This document shows, piece after piece, positions 36,236 to 45,062 of a stretch of 64,000 nucleotides of DNA; positions within the stretch are counted from its first letter, which is position 1, and each line of letters begins with the position of its first letter. A program made the translations under genes and the position numbers. Source of the stretch: Hyphomicrobiaceae bacterium (lineage in GTDB: Bacteria > Pseudomonadota > Alphaproteobacteria > Rhizobiales > Hyphomicrobiaceae); contig WBUN01000009.1 in the NCBI GenBank assembly GCA_008933705.1, positions 1 through 64,000 of the forward strand, read 5' to 3'. The notes under the pieces were generated by a model. That model saw only the letters and a program-made list of their open reading frames with translations. It did not search any database and was not told where the DNA came from.

Positions 36236-36355
36236 GAAGCGAGCGGCGCTGATTACGTGCGCTGGCTGGCCGATGCCGGCTTCGAGGACGTGTGCACCCA
36301 GCATCTCGGATGCCTGCAGTCGGCCGTCATTGCCCCGAAACGACGATCCGCTTGA
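36236..36355 (+). pseudogene. Methyltransferase C-terminal fragment
   Basis: SGADYVRWLADAGFEDVCTQ then HLGCLQSAVIAPKR resembles the last strands of a class I SAM-dependent methyltransferase. There is no start, SAM motif or upstream part; it is a tail only. Confidence 0.45.
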
Positions 36356-36576
36356 TGCACCTTGGCGTAATGTCCGCCGACGTCGCTGCCGGCATGCGGC
36401 GCGCGCCACGCGCGCGCTTGGCGTATGTCACGGCGGGACGCCAGTCGCCCCTCGGCGTGCCGCTGTTGCTCGAGCGACGTCTGACCCTTCTTCGCTGGGC
36501 GGAGCAGGCCGGCACCTGCGTGATAGAGGACGACCACGACAGTGAATACCGCTACTCCGGCAGTCCCCTGGCCTGC
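36355..36576 (+). pseudogene. MocR/PdxR-like aminotransferase-domain fragment
   Basis: LAYVTAGRQSPLGVPLLLER, then LRWAEQAGTCVIEDDHDSEY and RYSGSPL, match the centre of a MocR aminotransferase domain. No HTH and no PLP lysine are present. It is not a copy of the neighbouring intact gene, as the residues differ. From 36577 to 36790 I see nothing convincing. Confidence 0.6.
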
Positions 36577-36790
36577 GAGATAGATCATCGGTCGATTTCT
36601 TCTCCATGCCTTGGCGATTTGCTCGTTCTTGGAATTCGCGAGCCTGTCCGCGGCAGCAAGGAGAGCCTTGAACTCCGCAAGGGTCGGTCACGCGAGACGT
36701 CACCGGCGACCCTTGAGATCCGCGCGCAGGCCTTGGGGAAGCTCGAGGAGTTGTCTCAGGTTGGCTGAACTGACGAGGCTTGGGCCTCTT

Positions 36791-38296
36791 TCATTTTGGC
36801 CAGTTGCGTCCGTGCTCGAGGGCGCGTGCTCGCTCGATCAGTGCCTTGCGGTCGATCTTATTGGTCCCCGCCCATGGGAGATCGGAAAGGAACTCCACCC
36901 TGCGTGGGTGCTGGTAGGCGGGCCCGTTGGCCAACGCAAACTGGCGGATTTCGTCGACGGTCGGCCGGGCACCTGCGCGCGCAACAATGAATGCGACGGG
37001 GATGTGGCTGCGTTCCTCGTCGGGCAGCGGTACCACTGCCGCCTGCTGCACCTGCGGGTGACGCTCCAGCACCTTCTCGACCTCGCCGGGATAGATATTC
37101 TCGCCGGAGCACACGAACATGTCGTCGGCGCGCTCGATGAAGTAGTAGAAGCCGCTCTCGTCGCGCCGCATCACGTCGCCACTGTTGTACCAACCGTCCC
37201 GCAATGCCTTTGCGCTCTGCCCGGGCAGGTTGTGATAGCCGCGCATGACCGCCGGATTGCGCATGATCAGCACGCCCTGCGTCTTGGTGCCGCCTACCAG
37301 CGCAACCTCGCCATCCCGGATTGGATAGCCGAGTGACAAGGGCGGCGTCGGAATCCCCTCCGGGTGGGGGCCGAACACGGCGGGTCCCGCCTCGGTCGTC
37401 CCGTAACCCACTGCGATCGCAACATTCGGGAACGCCTGCTTGATGCGATCCCACAGGCCCATCGTCATCGGTGCCGACCCGAGCGAGATCCGCCGCAAGG
37501 AAGACAGGTCGAGAGAAGCGAGAAGCTCGGTCTCCTTGATGACCCGCGCCCACATGGTCGGCACCGCGCCGGCGGCCGTAACACGATACTTCGCCAGCGC
37601 CTCTATGTAGCTGCGTGTCTCGAATGACGGCAGAATGACCATGGAGGCGCTGGAGGCGAAGATGGTCTTGACAGCAAACAGGCCATTCATATGGAAAAGG
37701 GGTTGCGCAATGATGTAGCGCTCCTCTTCAGAGAGGCCAGCGCGCATGCGCGTCGACAGGGCCCATAGCTGGCCCGAGTGAGAGAGAGGAACACCCTTGG
37801 GTCGGCCGGTCGAGCCGGACGTGTAGAGCATCTGTGCGATCTCGTCGTGCTCCGCTGCCACGCTGGTGTATTCACCGGGAGTGATCGCCGCCGCAAAACC
37901 ATCCGGGCCGGAATCGTCGAAATCAATGACTGGAACGTCGCCAACCAGGGCGCGGCTCGCGCCGTCGACAAATGCGACTGCGACACCGGCATCGTGGAGG
38001 ACGTAGTCGACGGTGTGGCGCGGCAGCTTGATGTTTACCGGCACGGCCACCAGGCCTGCACGCATGATGCCGAAGTAGGAAGCGAGATACTCTGCCCGAT
38101 TGAGCGAAGCGATGGCGACCCGACTACCACGTTCAAGGCCCTTGGCGACGAGATACCGAGCTACTCCGTTGGCGAGCCCATCGACATCGCGGTGCGTGTA
38201 CGTGCGTGGCGCGTCCCGGTCCACCAGGTCGATGATGGCGATCCGGTCGAGGTCGCGGCTGCGGTCGATCAGATCGCCCAGATTGCTCCAATGCAT
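36791..38296 (-). CDS. AMP-dependent acyl/aryl-CoA ligase
   Basis: 501 residues, ANL superfamily. Motifs in order: the phosphate loop YTSGSTGRPKGVPLSH, GYGTTEAGP, YNSGDVMRRDESGFYYFIER, and the C-terminal catalytic lysine in GTNKIDRKAL. It activates a carboxylic acid to its CoA thioester with ATP. ATG 38296 is set by GGAGG; an upstream in-frame start at 38344 has no support. It is the last gene of a five-gene minus-strand operon. The acid is unknown; the neighbours suggest one released from an amide or amino-acid conjugate. Confidence 0.9.
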   Translation of the reverse strand: MHWSNLGDLIDRSRDLDRIAIIDLVDRDAPRTYTHRDVDGLANGVARYLVAKGLERGSRVAIASLNRAEYLASYFGIMRAGLVAVPVNIKLPRHTVDYVLHDAGVAVAFVDGASRALVGDVPVIDFDDSGPDGFAAAITPGEYTSVAAEHDEIAQMLYTSGSTGRPKGVPLSHSGQLWALSTRMRAGLSEEERYIIAQPLFHMNGLFAVKTIFASSASMVILPSFETRSYIEALAKYRVTAAGAVPTMWARVIKETELLASLDLSSLRRISLGSAPMTMGLWDRIKQAFPNVAIAVGYGTTEAGPAVFGPHPEGIPTPPLSLGYPIRDGEVALVGGTKTQGVLIMRNPAVMRGYHNLPGQSAKALRDGWYNSGDVMRRDESGFYYFIERADDMFVCSGENIYPGEVEKVLERHPQVQQAAVVPLPDEERSHIPVAFIVARAGARPTVDEIRQFALANGPAYQHPRRVEFLSDLPWAGTNKIDRKALIERARALEHGRNWPK

Positions 38297-38377
38297 GCTC
38301 TCAACTTCCTCCAGGCATCGCGTTCCGGCCATCTGGTGCTGCAACCGTCTCGGCCACCTTCTGCATGCCGGTCGCTG

Positions 38378-39406
38378 TCACGGCGTCACGACGACCTTGC
38401 CGAACACGCCACGATCCTCGATCACCCTCACGGCCTCGACCGCATCTTCGAGCGGGTACGTCTTGTCGATCAGCACCTTCAGTCTGCCGCTCTCGACCAA
38501 GTCGAAAAGCCTGGTGATGTCTTCGCGCTCCCAGCCGTTCGAGCCTCGCACTTCCAGCTCGAACGTCCAGATGAAGCGGATGTCTTCCTGTGGCGAATAG
38601 CCAGCCGTAGCGCCGCACGTCAGCAGACGCCCGCCTACCCGCAGGCACCGCAGCGACTTGACCCACGTGTCGCCGCCGGTGAAGTTGACAACGACGTCGA
38701 CGCCGCCGCTCTTCACGAAACGTCTTCTGTGCGGCTTGCCGTGCCGTTCGAAGATCGCCTTCATGAAATCATCCTTCGTGTAGAGAATGATGTCATCGGC
38801 CCCGAGTTCGGTCAGCCGTCGCCCTTTTTCCTCGCTGCCGGCGCATGCGATAACGTAGGCGCCCGCCAGCTTGGCCAGCTGCACGCAGCACACGCCAACG
38901 CCGCCGGAGGCGCCCAGGATCAACACCTTCTCACCGGCCTCAATCTTGCCGATGGTGCTCATCATCCGAATGGCGGTGCCATAGGCCACGGGAAGCGCGG
39001 CCGCCTGCTCGAACGTCACCCGGTCGGGAATACGGATCAACTGGTGGGCGCGCGCCCGGCAGAATTCGGCAAGACCGCCATTCACGGTTTCACCCATGAG
39101 GCCGCCTTCGACCCGGTTGACGGGGTCGACCAGAATGCGATCGCCTACGTTCCAGCCGGTGACGCCAGGGCCCACTTCCACGACCTCACCCGCCACATCG
39201 AGACCAATGATCACTGGCAGGGGAATCTTGATGCCGGGCATGCCGCGGCGCGTGAATACGTCGTGGTAGTTGATCGACGAGGTGCGAACCCGCAACACCA
39301 CGTCGCCTTCACCTGCCTTCGGCGTCGGATAATCGGCTTCGAACCGCAGCTTATCGTTGCCGCCATGCTCTCTCAGCACCACCGCGCGCATTCTTGGGAA
39401 CTCCAT
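38378..39406 (-). CDS. Zinc-independent MDR-family quinone oxidoreductase/enoyl reductase
   Basis: 342 residues of the medium-chain reductase superfamily. The GroES-like N-domain (SSINYHDVFTRRGMPG, IIGLDVAGEVVEVGPGVTG) lacks the structural-zinc cysteine cluster. The Rossmann motif is ILGASGGVGVCCVQLAKLAG. It should reduce a conjugated enone or quinone with NAD(P)H. Two starts are possible: ATG 39406, and ATG 39391, which has GGAG nine bases upstream; 39391 is somewhat better supported. It lies 13-28 bases after the DUF2817 gene in the same operon. Confidence 0.85.
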   Translation of the reverse strand: MEFPRMRAVVLREHGGNDKLRFEADYPTPKAGEGDVVLRVRTSSINYHDVFTRRGMPGIKIPLPVIIGLDVAGEVVEVGPGVTGWNVGDRILVDPVNRVEGGLMGETVNGGLAEFCRARAHQLIRIPDRVTFEQAAALPVAYGTAIRMMSTIGKIEAGEKVLILGASGGVGVCCVQLAKLAGAYVIACAGSEEKGRRLTELGADDIILYTKDDFMKAIFERHGKPHRRRFVKSGGVDVVVNFTGGDTWVKSLRCLRVGGRLLTCGATAGYSPQEDIRFIWTFELEVRGSNGWEREDITRLFDLVESGRLKVLIDKTYPLEDAVEAVRVIEDRGVFGKVVVTP

Positions 39407-39419
39407 GTCTTGTTCGTTG

Positions 39420-40562
39420 TCAGGAACTTGTCGCTGCTGCGCTCGGAGTGAGCGACCACGTCGCCAATCCGTTGACAGCCTGCTGCGTGATCTCGATCGC
39501 CTGACTGGAGGTCTCCTCGCGCCAGTGCGAGGAGACCGGCACAAAGGCGTCGTGGAGGTCAGCGCGCAGGAGCGAGACGCGCTCGCTCTCCTTCTCGGCC
39601 CGAAACTTGAGCCAGATGTCGAGGTGGAGCGCGCGTCGCATGTTGGGACCTCGGGTGCCGAACTCGATCACGGCCCCAACCATCGGCCGGTTGCCCAGGA
39701 ACTGGGCGAGGCCGTTGAAGACCAGCCCTTGGTAATTGGGTCGCGCGAAACCGTGTGGCCTCTGCTCGAGAATGGATCTCGATCCCCACCACCGCACAGC
39801 TTCGGCTTGCAGCGGGCTGCCATCCTCGTTGAAGCAGAGGAAGAAGGAGCGCCCCCACTCGCCGATCCCGGTGTGCCAATCAATGAGGCCCACTTGCCTC
39901 GCGGCGCCGAGATGCTCGTCCACGATCCTCTGCAACGTTCGGTTGGACCACTCGCGTCCGCGGCCGCCGTAGTTCGTACCCTCCGGATGCGTGTATTGCC
40001 CGCGCACGAGGGCATCGAACAACGCATCAGCGCCGTGCTTCTCCCGATAGACGGCTAGCGCATCGCCGAAATCAGTCAGCGCGGCGGGCGTCCAGTCGCG
40101 CGGCAGCATCTTGGCAAAGATCTCATCGTAGCCCGGATTGGCAGGATAGGCCCGCTTATGATCAACGAAGTTGCGGTTGAGATCGACGTTGTTCTCGGTC
40201 GTGCGCGTGCCATACGCAAACCCGTAGGGGTTGAGCGCATGGATCAGCAGGATCGAGACGCCTGGCGGCAACTTGCGTGCTCCGGAACTTTCGAGCCAGG
40301 CAATCTGAGCCGCCGAGCCGCTCGCCCCCTCCAGACCGTGCGTGCCGCTGATAATGATGAGTTGACGCTTCGCCTTGGCGCTGCCAAGGCGCGCGACGTC
40401 GACGAACAGCTCTTCGCCCCGAGGCCCCATCGCATCGGGATGCCGGTAGCTCGCGAACGCGCAGTTGGCCGCTGCTGTCGCCGCAAGGAACTTCGCACGC
40501 GCTCCCGCATAGTCGAGGGCAAACAGGCGAGTATAGTCCGGCACGGTCATGGTTTGGCTCAT
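39420..40562 (-). CDS. DUF2817 family M14-like metallopeptidase/amidohydrolase
   Basis: 380 residues. It shows a carboxypeptidase-like zinc site: HGLEG (His, Glu) near the N-terminus, the substrate-side NPYGFAYGTRTTENNVDLNRNF block, a later zinc histidine in LIDWHTGIGEWG, and the general-base-like glutamate in VIEFGTRG. Such proteins are predicted amide or peptide hydrolases. The start overlaps the VOC gene stop (ATGA), so the two are translationally coupled. With the ligase and racemase in this operon it may release an acid from an amino-acid conjugate. That role is inferred. Confidence 0.8.
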   Translation of the reverse strand: MSQTMTVPDYTRLFALDYAGARAKFLAATAAANCAFASYRHPDAMGPRGEELFVDVARLGSAKAKRQLIIISGTHGLEGASGSAAQIAWLESSGARKLPPGVSILLIHALNPYGFAYGTRTTENNVDLNRNFVDHKRAYPANPGYDEIFAKMLPRDWTPAALTDFGDALAVYREKHGADALFDALVRGQYTHPEGTNYGGRGREWSNRTLQRIVDEHLGAARQVGLIDWHTGIGEWGRSFFLCFNEDGSPLQAEAVRWWGSRSILEQRPHGFARPNYQGLVFNGLAQFLGNRPMVGAVIEFGTRGPNMRRALHLDIWLKFRAEKESERVSLLRADLHDAFVPVSSHWREETSSQAIEITQQAVNGLATWSLTPSAAATSS

Positions 40563-41413
40563 GAGATGAAGGCCAGCGCCACGTTTGCTGCGTGGTCGTG
40601 CGGCACGACGATACCGCCCGCAGGCAACAACCGGTAAATGACACCGCCGCGATCGAGGACGGCGCGGGCCGCCTCGATCGATGTGGTCTTGAACGTCAGC
40701 GCGACCATACGGTCGGTGCCGTCCGCGCTGACGAGCGCGGCGCCCGCGTAACGCTCCCTGATCGCTTGTGGCAGCAGCAGCAGGACAGATGTCCCGCCGG
40801 CGCGAAATGATACTCCGCCCGGAACAGGACACAGCAGGTGCGGACCGAACATCTGCTCATACAGCAAGCCGGCGCGCGCAGGATCCCGTGATGCGATGAC
40901 AAACTCGGCGATGCCGATGACACCGTTCTCATGCGTTTGCCATTGGGAGCGCCAGACCAGCTCAGGCGTCATGTGCTGGCAGAAGTAGGTCCGTCCGTTC
41001 TGCACCACATCACTGGATACGCGCACGACGGCAAAGCGCGCGTCTCGCGTGCCCTCCGGCAGCGCGACGGGGCGTGCGAATCGCACCGGCGCCTGGACGG
41101 GAAGACCGCGGTCGCGCAACGTCCCGTGCACGAAGTCTGGATCGTCTGCTTTGAAGACGAGACCGGTCAGGCCTGCGGGATGCCGCCACAAATCCGGCCG
41201 CATAGCCTCGCGTCCGGGCAGGTACCCGAGCAATTCGAGATAATCGGTGCCGAAGATGGCAAGGTTGTTGCTCGAGCCGAGCGTGTGGTGTCCGCGCTCG
41301 GTCAGGCGGAAACCGAGCCGCTCGTATTGTGCTGCCGCAGCGTCCAGGTTGCCCAATACATTGATGACGACGTGATCGAGCACGGGGCGCAAACCGTCGC
41401 TAGAGTTGGTCAT
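40559..41413 (-). CDS. VOC-family (glyoxalase-like) protein
   Basis: 284 residues with two vicinal-oxygen-chelate halves. The N-half is LDHVVINVLGNLDAAAAQYE, then LGSSNNLAIFGTDYLELLGY; the C-half is GIAEFVIASRDPARAGLLYE. The first half resembles glyoxalase-like domain 5 proteins. Metal-chelating His and Glu are present in part. It likely catalyses ring cleavage, isomerisation or lyase chemistry. Start 41413 has a GGAG-like site upstream. It is translationally coupled to the DUF2817 gene. Confidence 0.75.
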   Translation of the reverse strand: MTNSSDGLRPVLDHVVINVLGNLDAAAAQYERLGFRLTERGHHTLGSSNNLAIFGTDYLELLGYLPGREAMRPDLWRHPAGLTGLVFKADDPDFVHGTLRDRGLPVQAPVRFARPVALPEGTRDARFAVVRVSSDVVQNGRTYFCQHMTPELVWRSQWQTHENGVIGIAEFVIASRDPARAGLLYEQMFGPHLLCPVPGGVSFRAGGTSVLLLLPQAIRERYAGAALVSADGTDRMVALTFKTTSIEAARAVLDRGGVIYRLLPAGGIVVPHDHAANVALAFIS

Positions 41414-41498
41414 CTCATCTGCACTCCGCCTGCTGCATGACGAAGGCCATACAGGACAACGCTGAAATCGCAACCTGCAGCCATTACGTGCGAGGCGC

Positions 41499-42203
41499 TC
41501 ACGCTGTTCCTCCTTCCATTGCGAATGCGACGGCCGCATCGGCATGCAGCAGAGTCGAATCGAACACCGGCAGATCGAGATGTCCGGGGCCGATCAGCAG
41601 GCCGATCTCGGTGCAACCGAGTATGACGCCGTCCGCGCCAGCTGCGCGGCCACGCGCGATAATGTCGAGATAGCGTTCGCGCGAGCCTCCCCGCACGATT
41701 CCGCGGCACAATTCGTCGAAGATAATGTTGTGGACTGCCGCTCTGTCAGGCGCTTCGGGAATGATTGGCGAAAGCGCGTGGCGCTGGCGCAGCCGGTCGA
41801 CGTAGAAGTCCTCCTCCATGGTGTAGCGTGTGGCGAGCAGCAGCGGCCGTTTGACGCCGCCTCCTTTCACCGCCTGCGCCGTCACGTCGGCGATGTGCAG
41901 GAGCGGAACTCGGACCGCGCTTTGCACCTGATCTGCGAGCTTGTGCATGGTGTTGGTGCAGATGAGGAGGCAGGCCGCGCCGGCTCGCTCCAGGCTCCGC
42001 GCAATGCCGCTGAGCACTTCAGCGGCCTCGTCCCATGCACCTCGCGTCTGCAGTCGGACGATCGCGTCGAAGTCGACGGACCGCATCACGATGTCGGCGG
42101 AGTGCAACCCGCCACGAGAATGTCGCACCTGTTCATTGAGACGGCGGTAATACACCGCCGTACTCTCCCAACTCATACCGCCTATCAGCCCAATCGTTCT
42201 CAT
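41499..42203 (-). CDS. Aspartate/glutamate racemase-family protein
   Basis: 234 residues. It has the family start IGLIGGMSWESTAVYYRRLN and both catalytic cysteines, in CLLICTNTMHK and GVILGCTEIGLL. It should racemise an acidic or related amino acid without PLP, or act as a lyase in degradation. ATG 42203 is preferred to the GTG one codon earlier. It is the first gene of the minus-strand operon and is divergent from an Lrp regulator, which fits an amino-acid substrate. Confidence 0.9.
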   Translation of the reverse strand: MRTIGLIGGMSWESTAVYYRRLNEQVRHSRGGLHSADIVMRSVDFDAIVRLQTRGAWDEAAEVLSGIARSLERAGAACLLICTNTMHKLADQVQSAVRVPLLHIADVTAQAVKGGGVKRPLLLATRYTMEEDFYVDRLRQRHALSPIIPEAPDRAAVHNIIFDELCRGIVRGGSRERYLDIIARGRAAGADGVILGCTEIGLLIGPGHLDLPVFDSTLLHADAAVAFAMEGGTA

Positions 42204-42443
42204 CACTGGGTTCCGCTGCCATATCTCATTGTATTGTTATGATAGCCTGGACTTTGAGCACATAGATTGCAAATCCAGCTCTGTTATGATTGTCGTTGCC
42301 GGAATTTGTTTCTTGAGATGTAAACATCGAGCAATTGCCTTTCCTGATCTGCTTCGCAGTGGGTTAAAGCTATGCTCACAGCCGCGGCTGCGGTAGCGTA
42401 CCGCCGCATACCGAAAACGTTCTGAGGGGCGGCGAAGCTCGCT

Positions 42444-42911
42444 ATGGCTGACAACATCGACCGCAAGATCATCGACATCCTTCAGCAGGATGCGACCGTG
42501 CCGATCGCAACTATCGCCGAGCAGGTCGGGCTCAGCGCCGCACCATGTTGGCGGCGCATCAAGAAGTTGGAGGACGAAGGCCTCATCGTGCGCCGCGTCG
42601 CGCTCATCAATCGACGCAAGGCCAACGTTCCGATGACGGTGTTCGTGGCCGTGAAGGCTCCGCGGCACGCGGCCGAATGGCTCGATGCCTTCCGCAGGCT
42701 GATCTCCAGCGTGCCGGAGATCGTCGAGGCCTGGCGTCTGACGGGAGAGGTCGATTATCTCCTGCGCATCGTCGTCCCCGATATCGAGACCTATGATGTC
42801 GTCTATCAACGTCTGATTGCGCGACTGGAGTTCTCCGACGTCAGCTCTTCGATCGCCATGGAAGAGATGAAGTACACGACGGCCATCCCGACAAACTATA
42901 TGGTGCCGTGA
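42444..42911 (+). CDS. Lrp/AsnC-family regulator
   Basis: 155 residues. The AsnC helix-turn-helix lies at residues 3-50 (NIDRKIIDILQQDATVPIAT, VGLSAAPCWRRIKKLEDEGL), followed by the RAM ligand domain (VFVAVKAPRHAAEWLDAF, GEVDYLLRIVVPDIETYDVV). It is divergent from the racemase operon and probably controls it in response to an amino acid. The 240-base gap (42204-42443) is AT-richer than its surroundings and has a 9-base direct repeat TGTTATGAT at 42235 and 42282. The 122 bases after the gene hold nothing obvious. Confidence 0.9.
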   Translation: MADNIDRKIIDILQQDATVPIATIAEQVGLSAAPCWRRIKKLEDEGLIVRRVALINRRKANVPMTVFVAVKAPRHAAEWLDAFRRLISSVPEIVEAWRLTGEVDYLLRIVVPDIETYDVVYQRLIARLEFSDVSSSIAMEEMKYTTAIPTNYMVP

Positions 42912-43033
42912 GTGTTCGCGTCGCCCAAATCGGTGCCGCAACCCACCAATGCGCGCCGTTGCGCCTGTGCCGGGCGGTTGCAGGATTTCTTTCGCGCGGC
43001 TTGGCGGCCGGCGCCGCAGATGGCTATGGGGTG

Positions 43034-44950
43034 TCATGGACGAGGCACCGCAAATCTCGCCAACGATCTGCCGCCGGCCGAAAGTTCACGAATGAGCGAT
43101 GCGGGAGCCCACGCTTCGCCGAGCCTGTTTTGATAGCCGATCAAGGATGCGAGAACCTGATCCAGGCCCAGTGTGTCGGCGTAGAACATTGGCCCGCCCA
43201 GGCGGCGGGGAAAGCCATAGCCGAGCACCCACAGGACATCGATATCTCTGCCCCGCATGGCAAGTCCGCCTTCCAGCATCTTGGCCCCCGCATTCACGAG
43301 CGCCAGGACGCATCGCTCGATGATTTCACGGTCGCTGACCTGATCGCTCTCGGTTGATCCGCGCCCACTCCCAAGGTCAAACGAGTGTGAGCACCCGTCG
43401 TCGGCACCGTGCGCTCGGAGCCACGCAAGCGGTCCCAATGCCATGCCGAACCGCTGCAGCAGGCCATCGATGCGCTCCGCTGGCACGCCCTCGGCCTTCA
43501 GCGCAAGGGCCTGGTCGAGGTAAGCCCCGATTAGGCGTGGGCCGAGCAAGATGCCCGCACGCGCCGGCGTGATCGCCGTCATCTTCAATAATCGGCCGAT
43601 CGATGCTCCTGCGGCTGCAACCTCGGGCGATGCGCCCTGTCCGCGAGCAGTTTCCAGGGCGCGCGATCCGACAAACCCGGCTGGGGCGTGCAGACAAAGT
43701 GCGCGGCCAGCCCATCTGGTCGAGTCGGCAAACGCCGGGTTCTCGCCAACGTATGCCAGGATGGCTTGCGAGGGTGCATGCTCGGCTACTTCGTCGATGC
43801 GCTGCCGGCAGGCATTGTCGACCAACGAATCGGCGACCACGACCAGATCTGCATCGGCGATTACGCGGAGGTCTTCTGCAAGCACCACCTGATCGCGCAG
43901 CCTCTCCGCAGCCGATGACGTCGTGACGTGAGCTGTGCCGCGTCGTTGCAGCGCAGTGGCCATCAGCGCCTTGCGGCTGCTGTCAGGCTCGAACACCGCG
44001 ACCGAAATGCGCCCGCCGGCAAGGAGCGAAATGAGGTCCGCAGCGTGGTCGCCGGCCCCGACAACAGTGACGCGACTGATTTGCAGGGGCTTCACATCGG
44101 CTGGCACGAACAGGACACGCGCGGCCTCGCGCTCGCCGAAGAACAGGTGAATGAGCGCCTTCGATTCCGCCCCGCCCAGAAGTTCGCGGAACAGGGTCTT
44201 TTCGCGCGCCAGCCCCTGCTTGAGCGGCAGCGTGCAGGCTGCGGCAACGGCGTCGATGCAGCTCTGCGGAGCTTTCAGGCCGGGATATCTCTCGGTCGCC
44301 GTTCGCCTCCATGAGGCCAGCAGCTGCTCGACCACTGCGGCGGCGCCGGCAGGCACCTCGAGAGATGGGCGCCGCACGATGGTCGGCGATGCCTCCAGAT
44401 AACGAATGACCGCCTCTCCGCCATCCGCAACGATCGCATCGATCAGGCCAATCGCTAGTGCTTCCCTGGCGCCGATCGGCTCACCCGTGACCAGCATTTC
44501 GAGTGCCTTCGCCGCGCCCACCAGCCGGGGCAGCCTTTGGGTCCCGCCTGCGCCGGGAATGAGCCCCAGCTTCACCTCCGGGAGTCCAAGCTGTGCGCCG
44601 GCGACGCACAAGCGATGGCTGCAGGCCAGCGCCAGCTCCAAGCCGCCACCGAGCGCCGCGCCGTGGACACCACAGACAACCGGCTTCTTCGCGTCAGCCA
44701 CCAGCGCGATCACATCGGCGACGTTGGGCGCATCGCTGGGCTTGCCGAACTCCTTGATATCGGCGCCTGAGACGAATGTTCGGCCACGCGTCAACAAGAC
44801 GATCCGTTCGACGCCCGGATCGGCTTCGGCTTCCGCCACACAGCAGGCCAGTCCGCGGCGCACGCCTTCGCTCAGAGCGTTGACCGGGGGATTGTCGATC
44901 CACAGAACCGCGATACGGCCCCGCCTCTCAAGTGTGACCGGTGCGGTCAT
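43034..44950 (-). CDS. Fused enoyl-CoA hydratase / degenerate 3-hydroxyacyl-CoA dehydrogenase
   Basis: 638 residues, shorter than the ~700 usual for FadJ/FadB-like fusions. The crotonase half is intact: oxyanion region GADIKEFG and both catalytic glutamates (GGGLELALACSHRL and LPEVKLGLIPGAGGTQRL). The dehydrogenase half is eroded. The NAD loop reads VVGAGDHAADL instead of GxGxMG, and the NTS motif is gone, although a His and a Glu 12 residues apart (LHAPAGF...ALE) and the C-terminal FGMALGPLAWLRA remain. ATG 44950 has GGAG upstream; 44965 is the alternative. It is divergent from a CoA ligase across a shared palindrome. Confidence 0.85.
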   Translation of the reverse strand: MTAPVTLERRGRIAVLWIDNPPVNALSEGVRRGLACCVAEAEADPGVERIVLLTRGRTFVSGADIKEFGKPSDAPNVADVIALVADAKKPVVCGVHGAALGGGLELALACSHRLCVAGAQLGLPEVKLGLIPGAGGTQRLPRLVGAAKALEMLVTGEPIGAREALAIGLIDAIVADGGEAVIRYLEASPTIVRRPSLEVPAGAAAVVEQLLASWRRTATERYPGLKAPQSCIDAVAAACTLPLKQGLAREKTLFRELLGGAESKALIHLFFGEREAARVLFVPADVKPLQISRVTVVGAGDHAADLISLLAGGRISVAVFEPDSSRKALMATALQRRGTAHVTTSSAAERLRDQVVLAEDLRVIADADLVVVADSLVDNACRQRIDEVAEHAPSQAILAYVGENPAFADSTRWAGRALCLHAPAGFVGSRALETARGQGASPEVAAAGASIGRLLKMTAITPARAGILLGPRLIGAYLDQALALKAEGVPAERIDGLLQRFGMALGPLAWLRAHGADDGCSHSFDLGSGRGSTESDQVSDREIIERCVLALVNAGAKMLEGGLAMRGRDIDVLWVLGYGFPRRLGGPMFYADTLGLDQVLASLIGYQNRLGEAWAPASLIRELSAGGRSLARFAVPRP

Positions 44951-45022
44951 TGACACATGCTCCATGGCCTGTCGTGCTTTCGCGCTGCCCGAGTTGACAC
45001 CAACGGAGGCAGGAAGGATATT

Positions 45023-45036
45023 ACCGAGTACTCGAT
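45023..45036. promoter_or_regulatory. Operator-like palindrome, site 1 of two
   Basis: ACCGAGTACTCGAT, with the 10-base perfect core CGAGTACTCG at 45025-45034, followed by AAA. It lies in the gap between the hydratase and CoA-ligase starts. The same pattern recurs at 48080-48093. Confidence 0.6.
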
Positions 45037-45062
45037 AAATTCACGAGACACAAGGACGCACG

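Noticed and set aside
37778-39451. 557-codon plus-strand open frame
   Set aside because: Antisense to the CoA ligase and quinone oxidoreductase genes.
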